The notes under the pieces are model-generated. The model did not search any database and was not told the origin of the DNA. It saw nothing but the letters and a program-made list of their open reading frames with translations. Shown piece after piece: positions 6,762 to 14,082 of a stretch of DNA of 18,522 bases (within the stretch, counting starts at the first letter, position 1; every line of letters begins with the position of its first letter). Origin of the DNA: DATARH01 sp046724035 (GTDB lineage Bacteria > Pseudomonadota > Alphaproteobacteria > ATCC43930 > CGMCC-115725); contig JBKOVT010000316.1 in assembly GCA_046724035.1 (NCBI GenBank), forward strand, positions 1 through 18,522, read 5' to 3'. The position numbers and the translations under genes are program-made.

Positions 6762-7772
6762 CTAGGACGCCACAGCGGCCGGCTCGGGCATCGCGAGCGG
6801 CGCCGTCGCGGCCCCGTCGTAAAGGTGGCAGGCGATCCGCCGGCCTTCGATTGCCGTAAGCGCCGGCTCCTCTTCGGCGCAGCGCGGCATCGCCTGCGGA
6901 CAGCGCGGATGAAAGCGGCATCCGGAGGGCGGGTTCAACGGGCTCGGCACTTCGCCCGGCAGGATGATCTCGTCTTGCCGCTCATCCGGATGGCTCGGCA
7001 GTGCGGCCGAGAACAACGCTTCTGTGTAGGGGTGCTTCGGGTTGCGGGCAAGCGTGCGCGCTTCGCCCTGCTCGACAATCTTGCCGAGATACATGACGAC
7101 GATCGTGTGGCTCATATGCGCCACCGCCGCGAGATCGTGCGCGATGAACAGGTAAGACAGCCCGAGCTCGGCCTGGAGATCGCACAGCAGATTCAAAATC
7201 TGCGCCCGGATCGACACATCGAGCGCCGAGACCGGCTCGTCGAGCACGACAAGCTTTGGCGAGAGTGCCAAAGCGCGGGCGATCGCGATGCGCTGGCGCT
7301 GCCCGCCGGAGAATTCATGCGGAAACAGATCGGCGGCGCGCTCGGGCAGCCCGACCATGTCGAGGAGGCGCCGCACGCGCCCCCGCACCTCGTCCCTCGA
7401 CAGCTGCTCGTTGGTGACGAGCGGCTCGGCGATGATCGCACCGACCCGCATGCGCGGGTTCAACGACGCGTAGGGGTCCTGAAACACGGCCTGCACCGAC
7501 TTGCGATACTGCCGCCGGCCCGCGGCGTCGAGGTCGTGCAGATCGCGGCCTTCGAAGCGGATCGAGCCGCCCGTCGGCTCCTCCAATCCGAGGACAAGCT
7601 TTGCGGTCGTCGTCTTGCCGCAGCCGGACTCGCCGACAACGCCCAGGGTCTGGCCCCGCTCGATCGAAAACGAAATGTCGTCAACCGCGCGCACGACGCC
7701 GCGGCTGCCGCCGAACGCGCCGCGCTTTGTCGAGAAATGCTTTGTGAGCCCGACCGCCTCGACAACCGGCAT
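6762..7772 (-). CDS. Peptide/nickel-type ABC importer ATPase, DppF/OppF class
   Basis: 336 residues from ATG 7772, whose first base is shared with the TGA of the upstream ATPase (TGATG overlap). GGGAGG lies inside the end of the upstream gene, so the pair is translationally coupled. Walker A is at residues 47-55 (GESGCGKTT). Q-loop FQDPYASLNP, signature FSGGQRQRIAIARAL, Walker B LVVLDEPVSALD and switch histidine FIAHD are all intact. The C-terminal oligopeptide_HPY region (SGCRFHPRCPQAMPRC plus a distal Cys) has four cysteines in the spacing typical of this class, reported to hold an iron-sulfur cluster in some relatives. It forms the cytoplasmic ATPase heterodimer with the 7772-8791 product. 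An upstream in-frame ATG at 7835 lies inside the neighbouring gene and is not a likely start. Confidence 0.95.
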   Translation of the reverse strand: MPVVEAVGLTKHFSTKRGAFGGSRGVVRAVDDISFSIERGQTLGVVGESGCGKTTTAKLVLGLEEPTGGSIRFEGRDLHDLDAAGRRQYRKSVQAVFQDPYASLNPRMRVGAIIAEPLVTNEQLSRDEVRGRVRRLLDMVGLPERAADLFPHEFSGGQRQRIAIARALALSPKLVVLDEPVSALDVSIRAQILNLLCDLQAELGLSYLFIAHDLAAVAHMSHTIVVMYLGKIVEQGEARTLARNPKHPYTEALFSAALPSHPDERQDEIILPGEVPSPLNPPSGCRFHPRCPQAMPRCAEEEPALTAIEGRRIACHLYDGAATAPLAMPEPAAVAS

Positions 7773-8791
7773 CAGACCGCCTCCCGGCGCAATACGGGAG
7801 CGGCGGCACCGATGACGGGCGTGGCGAGCCAGCATCGCGCGGTGCGGCCGTCCTCCGGCGCGATTTCCGGTGGCGGCGATTGTAGGCAGCGGTCAAAGGC
7901 GCGCGGGCAGCGCGGCGCGAAGGCGCAGCCCGGCGGCAATTTCGAGAGGTCGGGCGGCTGCCCCTCGATAGCCGTCAGGCGCTGGCGGTCGTCGCTCATC
8001 TTCGGGATCGAATTCAGCAACGCCTCGGTATAGGGATGCGTCGGCGCGTTGAAGATGCGCGACACCGGGCCCGACTCGACAACCCGGCCGGCATACATGA
8101 CCGCAAGCTGATCGCACATTTTGGCGACGATGCCGAGATTATGCGTGATGAAGATTAGCGCCAAGCCGTGCGCGCGCTGCAGGTCCCGCAGCAATTTCAA
8201 ATATTGCGCCTGGATCGTCAGATCGAGGCTGGTGGTCGGCTCGTCCGCGATCAACAGGCGCGGCTCGCAGGAAATGCCGATCGCGCCGACGATGCGCTGC
8301 CGCATGCCTCCCGACATCTCGTGCGGGTACTGCGTGACGCGGGTTTCGGGGGACGGAATGCGCACCGATTTCAACAATTCGCGCGCGCGGCTCCAGGCGG
8401 TGGCGCGGCTCGCCCCCTCATGCACGCGGATCGGCTCCGCCACTTGATTGCCGATCGTGAAGAGCGGGTTCAGCGAGGCCATCGGGTCCTGCAGGATCAT
8501 CGCGATCCGGCGGCCGCGAACTTTCTGCATCTCCTCGTCGGATTTGCGCAGTAGGTCCGCACCCTCAAACATCATCCGGCCGCTGACGATGCGGGCGGCC
8601 GGCGGCAGCACGCGCAAAATGGTGAGCGCGAGCGTGCTCTTGCCCGATCCGGATTCGCCGACAATCCCGAGCGTCTCGCCGGCATGGATGCGCAGCGAGA
8701 CGTCGTCGACCGCCCGCACCACACGGGTACCCTGGGCCGAGACGTAATGCGTCGAAAGATTTTCGAGTTCAAGGAGCGGCGTGGACGGCAT
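7772..8791 (-). CDS. Peptide/nickel-type ABC importer ATPase, DppD/OppD class
   Basis: 339 residues. Walker A is at residues 45-53 (GESGSGKST). Further motifs are Q-loop LQDPMASLNPLFTIG, the signature variant MSGGMRQR, Walker B LLIADEPTTSLDLTIQAQ and switch histidine FITHN. The MSGGMRQR signature and DEPTT stretch are characteristic of the D-type rather than the F-type ATPase. The usual DEPTTALDV reads DEPTTSLDL here, a mild change in the D-loop. The C-terminal HPY domain has GCAFAPRC, then a third and fourth cysteine, as in its partner. ATG 8791 is 15 bases after the permease stop, with a modest GGGAC ribosome site. It energises import through the two permeases upstream. Confidence 0.95.
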   Translation of the reverse strand: MPSTPLLELENLSTHYVSAQGTRVVRAVDDVSLRIHAGETLGIVGESGSGKSTLALTILRVLPPAARIVSGRMMFEGADLLRKSDEEMQKVRGRRIAMILQDPMASLNPLFTIGNQVAEPIRVHEGASRATAWSRARELLKSVRIPSPETRVTQYPHEMSGGMRQRIVGAIGISCEPRLLIADEPTTSLDLTIQAQYLKLLRDLQRAHGLALIFITHNLGIVAKMCDQLAVMYAGRVVESGPVSRIFNAPTHPYTEALLNSIPKMSDDRQRLTAIEGQPPDLSKLPPGCAFAPRCPRAFDRCLQSPPPEIAPEDGRTARCWLATPVIGAAAPVLRREAV

Positions 8792-8806
8792 GAATTGTCC
8801 CGGGGC

Positions 8807-9706
8807 TCAGAGCTGGCGCAGTTGGGGGTCGAGCTTGACGCGTAGCCAGTCGCCCAGAATGTTCGCCGACAGCACCATCAGCATGATGCAGCAGCCGGGG
8901 AAAACGGTCAGCCACCAGCGCCCGACCATCAGGCTCTGCTTGCCATCAGACAGCATCAATCCCCAAGCCGGCTGCGGCGGCGGGACACCGACACCGAGGA
9001 AGGAGAGCGTCGCCTCGGTGATGATGACGACGCCGACCATCAGCGTGCCGATCACGATGGCGGAATTGATGACGTTGGGCAGGATATGACGGAGCATGAT
9101 CTTCCATTTCGAGCAGCCCGCGACAATCGCGAGCCGCACGAACTCCCGCTCCTTCAATGACAGCACCTCGCCCCGGGTGACGCGAGCGTAGCGCGTCCAG
9201 TAGGTGATCCCGAGAATGATGACGATGTTCCACATGCTCGGCCCGACGATCGCGGCGAGAAAGATCGCGAAGGTCAGCGCGGGCAAGGCGAGCCACGTAT
9301 CCACGAGGCGCATGATCACCTGATCGACCCAGCCGCCGAGATAGCCCGAAATGATGCCGAGCGTCGTGCCGACCACCCCGGCGAAGAGGACGGCGGTGAT
9401 GCTGACCACCATCGAGACGCGCGCGCCGAAAATCAGCCGCGACAGCACATCGCGGCCGAGCTGGTCGGTGCCGAGCAGGTATTTCGTGGTGCCGCCGGTC
9501 TCCCAGAAGGGCGGCTTGAAGCGCGCCACAAGGCTGCCGACCTCGGGGTTGTGCGGCGCCAGCTGATTGGCAAAGACGGCGACGAACGCAATACCGAGGA
9601 GGATCGCGGTCGGGATCAGCGGAAAACCCGACAGGCGCAGCCCGCGGATAAACCCAAAGCGCGCCGCCCGCGACGGGAGGGTTAGGACTTCGGAGGTCGT
9701 GGTCAT
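8807..9706 (-). CDS. ABC importer permease, DppC/OppC class
   Basis: 299 residues, with an N-terminal extension of about 25 residues before the first hydrophobic helix (FPLIPTAILLGIAFVAVFA). A periplasmic segment with the family motif KYLLGTDQLGRDVLSRLIFGAR follows, then five further helices. The cytoplasmic EAA loop, which docks on the ATPases, is EFVRLAIVAGCSKWKIMLRH. The ending WWLTVFPGCCIMLMVLSANILGDWLR is typical of OppC_N/BPD_transp_1 proteins. ATG 9706 is 6 bases after the partner permease stop; the ribosome site is weak, which is consistent with translational coupling. Together with the 9713-10633 product it forms the inner-membrane channel. The family imports di- and oligopeptides, nickel and a variety of small organic molecules, so substrate is not implied. 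Confidence 0.95.
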   Translation of the reverse strand: MTTTSEVLTLPSRAARFGFIRGLRLSGFPLIPTAILLGIAFVAVFANQLAPHNPEVGSLVARFKPPFWETGGTTKYLLGTDQLGRDVLSRLIFGARVSMVVSITAVLFAGVVGTTLGIISGYLGGWVDQVIMRLVDTWLALPALTFAIFLAAIVGPSMWNIVIILGITYWTRYARVTRGEVLSLKEREFVRLAIVAGCSKWKIMLRHILPNVINSAIVIGTLMVGVVIITEATLSFLGVGVPPPQPAWGLMLSDGKQSLMVGRWWLTVFPGCCIMLMVLSANILGDWLRVKLDPQLRQL

Positions 9707-9712
9707 GACGGC

Positions 9713-10633
9713 TCAGCTCGCCAAACGGATGCGGGGGTCGATCACGGCGTAGAGGACATCGACGACAAGGTTCACAACGACGGTCATCGCGCCGAGCATC
9801 AAAACGGTGCCCTGGACGACGGGGAAGTCGCGGAACGCAATCCCCTCGTAAAGCAGGCGCCCGACGCCGGGCCAGGCGAACACGGTCTCCACGACGACCG
9901 CGACGCTGATCATGATGACGAAATTGATGCCGGCCAATGTCAGCACCGGGATCAGCGCGTTCTTGAACGCGTGCTTGGCGATGACGAGGGATTGCGGCAG
10001 ACCTTTCAGTCGCGCCAGCTTGACATATTCCGACCCGAGAACCTCGAGCATCGACGAGCGGGTCAGGCGCATATGCGAGGCTGCGAAATACCAGCCCAGC
10101 GCAAACGCCGGCATGATCAGATGCAGCGGCGTCCCGGAGCCCGAGGAGGGCAGCCAGCCGAGATACACCGAAAACACGAGGATCATCACCAGCCCGACCC
10201 AGAAAGAGGGCAGCGACAAACCGAGCAGCGCAAAGACCTTGCCGGCATTATCCCAGAACCGGCCGACGCGCACCGAGGCAAGGATGCCGCTCGGGATGCC
10301 GATCAGCAGCGAAAAGGCCATTGCCGCGCTCGCCAGCATCACCGAATTGGGCAGCCGCGACCAATACAGCTCCATCACCGGCGTCCGGTAATAGAAGGAC
10401 TGGCCGAGATCGCCGGTCAAAACGCTCGCCATGAACAGGCCGTATTGCACGATCAGCGGGCGGTCGAGGCCGAACTGGTGGTGGATCGCGGCGATATCTT
10501 CGGGGCTGGCGCCTGGCTCGACGAGCAAGGTCGCCGGGTCGCCCGTCACTCGAACAAAAAAGAAGATCGTCAGCGACAACAGGAACAGCGACAGAACGCA
10601 GTAGCCGATGCGCTTCATGACGAATTGTTTCAT
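9713..10633 (-). CDS. ABC importer permease, DppB/OppB class
   Basis: 306 residues and about six transmembrane helices. The first (residues about 9-28, SLFLLSLTIFFFVRVTGDP) leads into the DppB-typical GDPA segment, followed by LGLDRPLIVQYGLF and LGQSFYYRTPV. The EAA loop reads EYVKLARLKGLPQSLVIAKHAFKNALIPV, with the central glycine expected for contacting the ATPase. The end (VVNLVVDVLYAVIDPRIRL) is the standard DppB C-terminus. ATG 10633 follows GAGGA at good spacing and is 38 bases downstream of the nearest binding-protein gene. It is the first of the transporter-core genes after four receptor genes, all on one strand. Confidence 0.95.
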   Translation of the reverse strand: MKQFVMKRIGYCVLSLFLLSLTIFFFVRVTGDPATLLVEPGASPEDIAAIHHQFGLDRPLIVQYGLFMASVLTGDLGQSFYYRTPVMELYWSRLPNSVMLASAAMAFSLLIGIPSGILASVRVGRFWDNAGKVFALLGLSLPSFWVGLVMILVFSVYLGWLPSSGSGTPLHLIMPAFALGWYFAASHMRLTRSSMLEVLGSEYVKLARLKGLPQSLVIAKHAFKNALIPVLTLAGINFVIMISVAVVVETVFAWPGVGRLLYEGIAFRDFPVVQGTVLMLGAMTVVVNLVVDVLYAVIDPRIRLAS

Positions 10634-10671
10634 CGCGTCCTCGGATGTTAAGCGCTGCCGCTATTTTCGTC

Positions 10672-12240
10672 CTATGACTTGATCGTGAGGTCCTCGAACG
10701 GCGCGGTGTAAGCAAAACCGGGGATCTGACCAAACCCGGACTCGCCGACCCGCGGGCCAACACCGTTCAGAAAGCCGAGTTGCCAGATCGGCGCATAGAT
10801 CGATTTCTCGTGAACGAGCTGCTGCATCTTCGCCAGCATCGATGCGCGTTTTTCGTGATCGAGCTCGTCCGCCTGCTGCGGATAGAGCGCGTCGATATCG
10901 GGATAGCTGCCATAGGCAAAGGCGCCGTCCTTGACGACAAACGCGGCGAGCCGCGTCGCGGCGTTGCCAAAGGCGCCGCTCGCACCCTGGATAATGCCCT
11001 TCGTGTATTTCTTGCTGGCATATCCGGCGAAGAAGCCGGCGCGCTCGATCGGTTCGAGCTTCGTGCGAATGCCAATCTGGGCGAGATTGTCGACCGCGAT
11101 CTCGGCCATGTTCGAGTAGGAGCTGTCGCAGTACAGGAGCCCAGCATCGAAGCCGCCGGCAAGCCCCGCCTCGGCCATCAGCTTCTTGGCTTTTGCCGGG
11201 TCGTACGCGGCAGCCGGCGGCTGCCAGTAGAAGTCGAAGGTGTATGGAATGATGCTGTTGGTGATCTTGCAATAGCCGAGGAACAGCGCCTGGCTCATCC
11301 CTTCGCGGTCTATTGCGAGATTGGCCGCCTGGCGCACGCGCAGATCGTGCCACGGCGATTTCGGATCCCACTGCTCGGGGAAATAGATCCAGTTCGGCGC
11401 CTGCAAGACGACCGGCTTCAACGCGAGCCCCGGCGTCTTCACCAATTCCTCGGCGAGCTCGCCGCGGATCGAATAAGCGATGTCGACCTCGCCATGTTTC
11501 AGGGCGGCGAGCCGCGTCGCCTCGTCGGGAATGACCTTCATGACCAGGCGCTTGACGCTGGGCGGCTTGCGCCAATAGCCCTCGAAGGCTTCGAGCACGA
11601 GCTCGACGCCGGGGGTGAACGAGACGAATTTGTAAGGGCCGGCGCCGATCGGCGCCTGCTTGAACCCCTCGTCGCCGACCTTCTCGACATATTTCTTCGG
11701 CACGATCCAGCCGGCGCCGCTCGCATTCGAGTAGAAGTTCAGAAAATCGGGCCACGGCTTTTTCAGCTTGAAGCGGACATGCTGCGGGTCGGGTGTCTCG
11801 ATCGACGCGAGATTGCCCTTCATCAAATCGTGCGACGTGCCGCGGTAGCGCTCATAGGAAAACTTGACGTCCTCGGCGGTGACCGGCTCGCCATTGTGGA
11901 ATTTTGCCTCTTTGCGGATCACGAAATCATAGGTCAGCCCGTCCGCGGACGCCGTCCACGACTCCGCCAGGCACGGCGCCTCGGCCTTGCCCGGCATCGG
12001 CTTCACCATCGCGTCGTGCAGCGCGTAAAGCACCATGAACGGGGTAATGATCCCCTGCGTCTCCGCCGGATCCAACCAATTCGGCGTCAGCGCGACATGC
12101 ACGCCGTAAGTCAGCTGCCCGCTCGGCGCGGCCGATGCGATGCGCGGCGCGCCCGCCGCAAGGCTGGCAGCCGCGGCGGCCGCGAGAACCTCGCGCCGGG
12201 TGAGATTGGTATTCGGGCGGTCGAAAGCGAACGACTCCAT
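10672..12240 (-). CDS. Tat-exported peptide/nickel-type solute-binding protein, copy 1 (nearest the permeases)
   Basis: 522 residues of the SBP_bac_5 (DppA/OppA/NikA, cluster C) family. The start is ATG 12240, directly after GGAGGAG; in-frame coding upstream to 12354 is not credible as protein. A twin-arginine signal, LTRREVL with Arg15-Arg16, precedes a hydrophobic alanine-rich segment and probable cleavage near residue 37. No lipobox cysteine is present, so the mature protein is free in the periplasm. Family landmarks are FHNGEPVTAEDVKFSYERY, the APIGAGPYKFV turn, DEATRLAALKHGEVDIAYS and WDPKSPWHDLRVRQAANLAIDRE (Trp291). The predicted ligand-contact stretch ITNSIIPYTFDFYWQPP resembles copies 2 and 4. 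It delivers ligand to the 9713-10633 and 8807-9706 permeases. Confidence 0.95.
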   Translation of the reverse strand: MESFAFDRPNTNLTRREVLAAAAAASLAAGAPRIASAAPSGQLTYGVHVALTPNWLDPAETQGIITPFMVLYALHDAMVKPMPGKAEAPCLAESWTASADGLTYDFVIRKEAKFHNGEPVTAEDVKFSYERYRGTSHDLMKGNLASIETPDPQHVRFKLKKPWPDFLNFYSNASGAGWIVPKKYVEKVGDEGFKQAPIGAGPYKFVSFTPGVELVLEAFEGYWRKPPSVKRLVMKVIPDEATRLAALKHGEVDIAYSIRGELAEELVKTPGLALKPVVLQAPNWIYFPEQWDPKSPWHDLRVRQAANLAIDREGMSQALFLGYCKITNSIIPYTFDFYWQPPAAAYDPAKAKKLMAEAGLAGGFDAGLLYCDSSYSNMAEIAVDNLAQIGIRTKLEPIERAGFFAGYASKKYTKGIIQGASGAFGNAATRLAAFVVKDGAFAYGSYPDIDALYPQQADELDHEKRASMLAKMQQLVHEKSIYAPIWQLGFLNGVGPRVGESGFGQIPGFAYTAPFEDLTIKS

Positions 12241-12283
12241 AGACACTCCTCCGTGCTGGCTCTCGTTGCGGAGCCTTGCCCGG

Positions 12284-12316
12284 AATGTAGCGGAGGAGGG
12301 CGCGGAAGTCTCCGCG
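12284..12316 (-). promoter_or_regulatory. Possible internal promoter with inverted repeat before binding-protein copy 1
   Basis: The 153-base gap is the longest between receptor genes. On the minus strand it holds TACATT (12284-12289) as a candidate -10, 44 bases before the ATG. Upstream is a perfect inverted repeat, CGCGGA-AGTC-TCCGCG (12301-12316), where a regulator could cover the -35 area. No good -35 hexamer is seen. The gap also has a very GC-rich segment near 12361-12395. Separate expression of copy 1 and the transporter core is possible but weakly supported. Confidence 0.25.
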
Positions 12317-12393
12317 ATTTTGAAATGCCGCACCCATACCAAAGGGTTAGCCACCCACGCGCGCGTGCGAGCGGCCGCGGCGCCGCGCCGGCC

Positions 12394-13995
12394 CTATCCG
12401 GATTTCAGCGTGATGTCCTCATAGGGCCCGGTATAGGCAAAGCTGCGGATCAGTCCGAAGCCGGACTCGCCGACCCGGGGACCCACTGCGTTGATGAAGG
12501 CGAGCTGCCAGATCGGCGCGACGATCGTGCGCTCATACATCAGCTGCTGGATCTTGAAGAGCGTCGCCTCGCGCTTTTTGTGATCGAGTTCTATCGCCTG
12601 CTTTTCGAACAGCTCGTCGATGTCGGGATAGCTGCCGTACACGTAGGCGCCGCCTTTTACGATGAATGCCGCCAACCGGGTTGCCGCATTCCCGAAGGCG
12701 CCGCTGCCGAGCTGGATGATGTTTCGGTATTTCTTCTCGGCTGCGCCTTTCAAAAATCCCGCGCGCTCAATCGGCATCAGTTTGGCGGCGATGCCGACTT
12801 CGCCGAAATTGTTCGCCACCGCCTCGCCAATATTCGAATAGGAGCTATCGCAGTAATATTCGCCGGCGTCGAAGCCGTTGGGATGCCCCGCCTCGGCCAG
12901 CAGCTTTTTGGCTTGCGCCGGATCATAGACCGGCGCAGGTGGCTGCCAAAAATAATCGAAGCTGTTGGGAATGATGCTGTCGGTCAGCTTTGAGAAACCG
13001 AGGGTCAAGGCCTGGTTGATGCTCTTGCGGTCGATCGCCAGGCTCGCCGCCTTGCGGACCCGCTCGTCGTGCCACGGCGATTTTGGGTCCCACTGGTCCA
13101 CAAAGGATAGCCAGAACGGCGCCGGCGTATCGACCGGCTTCAAGGTGAGCCCGGGCGTATGTTGCACCTCTTCGGCCAGCTCGCCGCGGATCGAGTAGGC
13201 GATATCGATTTCGCCGCGTTTCAATGCGGCAAGCCGCGTCGCTTCCTCCTCGATGACCCGGAACACGAGGCGCTTGACGCTGGGCGTCTTGCGCCAATAG
13301 CCCTCGAATGCTTCCAACACCAGCTCGACGCCGGGATTGAACGACACGAACTTATAAGGGCCGGCGCCGATCGGCGCCTTCTTGTAGCCCTCGTCGCCGA
13401 CCTGCTCGACGTATTTCTTCGGCACGATCCAACCGGCGCCGGTGGCGCTGCCGTAAAAGGTCAGAAAATCCGGCCACGGCTCCTTGAGACGGAACCGGAT
13501 GTGCCGCGCGTCGGGCGTGTCGATCTCCGCCACGCGAGAGGCCATCAGATCATGGGAGGCGCCGCGATAACGCTGAAACGAGAATTTGACGTCCTCGGCA
13601 GTGACCGGCTCGCCGTTATGAAATTTGACGCCCTCGCGCAGCACGAAATCGTAGCTGAGGCCATCCTCGGCGGCGGTGTAGGATTCTGCGAGACATGGCG
13701 CCAGCGGCTGTCCCGGCATCGGCTTCACCAGCGCGTCCTGCAGCGCGTAAAGCACCATGAACGGCGTGACGATGCCCTGCGTGTCCGCCGGGTCGAACCA
13801 GGTCGGCGCGAGCGAGACGTGGACGCCCCAGGTCAGCTGTCCTTGCGGCGCGGCGGCGAGAGCCACACGCGATGTGCCGGAGGCAAGTCCAAGCGCGGCG
13901 AGGGCGAGCAGATCGCGGCGGCTGAAAGGAATCCCGTTACGGCCGGGCACACCGGTCCCGGCGTCTCCAGAAGACGTGGCCATATCCTGCTCCAT
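12394..13995 (-). CDS. Tat-exported peptide/nickel-type solute-binding protein, copy 2
   Basis: 533 residues, or 529 if translation begins at ATG 13983; both starts have a GGAG-like ribosome site and cannot be separated by eye. The N-terminal tail before the twin-arginine motif (FSRRDLL, Arg26-Arg27) is unusually long for a signal peptide. A hydrophobic alanine/leucine segment and a likely cleavage site around residues 45-49 follow; there is no lipobox. SBP_bac_5 landmarks are FHNGEPVTAEDVKFSFQRY, APIGAGPYKFVSF, EEEATRLAALKRGEIDIAYS and WDPKSPWHDERVRKAASLAIDRK (Trp302). The ligand-contact stretch LTDSIIPNSFDYFWQPP is close to copy 1. The segment just before WDPK reads FWLSFVDQ, while the other copies have a YFP at this place. 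It is a periplasmic receptor in the same operon. Confidence 0.95.
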   Translation of the reverse strand: MEQDMATSSGDAGTGVPGRNGIPFSRRDLLALAALGLASGTSRVALAAAPQGQLTWGVHVSLAPTWFDPADTQGIVTPFMVLYALQDALVKPMPGQPLAPCLAESYTAAEDGLSYDFVLREGVKFHNGEPVTAEDVKFSFQRYRGASHDLMASRVAEIDTPDARHIRFRLKEPWPDFLTFYGSATGAGWIVPKKYVEQVGDEGYKKAPIGAGPYKFVSFNPGVELVLEAFEGYWRKTPSVKRLVFRVIEEEATRLAALKRGEIDIAYSIRGELAEEVQHTPGLTLKPVDTPAPFWLSFVDQWDPKSPWHDERVRKAASLAIDRKSINQALTLGFSKLTDSIIPNSFDYFWQPPAPVYDPAQAKKLLAEAGHPNGFDAGEYYCDSSYSNIGEAVANNFGEVGIAAKLMPIERAGFLKGAAEKKYRNIIQLGSGAFGNAATRLAAFIVKGGAYVYGSYPDIDELFEKQAIELDHKKREATLFKIQQLMYERTIVAPIWQLAFINAVGPRVGESGFGLIRSFAYTGPYEDITLKSG

Positions 13996-14053
13996 GCGGC
14001 TCCGATTGAGAGAGGAGCCTTGCGAACAAGCTTAGGCCTCGCCTGTCTCGGTG

Positions 14054-14077
14054 TCACCCATCCCAGGGGATAGGTGA
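14054..14077 (-). other. Intercistronic hairpin between binding-protein copies 3 and 2
   Basis: In the minus-strand transcript, ten bases (UCACCUAUCC) pair with GGAUGGGUGA around a four-base loop (CCUG), including one G-U pair. The hairpin begins 5 bases after the stop codon of the 14083-15654 gene. No U-tract follows, so full termination is not expected. Position and strength suit a 3'-end stabiliser or partial terminator that sets unequal amounts of the receptors. Confidence 0.5.
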
Positions 14078-14082
14078 TGAGG

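Noticed and set aside
5321..6859. 512-codon open frame on the plus strand
   Set aside because: Antisense to the monooxygenase and hydratase genes, which carry catalytic motifs.
10634..10671. Short AGCG...CGCT stem between binding-protein copy 1 and the first permease
   Set aside because: Only four base pairs, which is too weak to count.
11641..11656. 16-base palindrome GGCGCCGATCGGCGCC, repeated at 13363-13378 and 16668-16683
   Set aside because: It encodes the conserved APIGAG turn in three paralogues and is imperfect in copy 3, so protein conservation and codon bias explain it better than an operator.
12241..12354. In-frame upstream extension of binding-protein copy 1
   Set aside because: It would bury the twin-arginine signal 50 residues inside the protein, and GGAGGAG sits immediately before ATG 12240.
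10780..12993. 737-codon open frame on the plus strand, with similar ones at 13159-14073 and 15636-16886
   Set aside because: These are antisense shadows of the binding-protein genes. They resemble each other only because the sense genes are paralogous.
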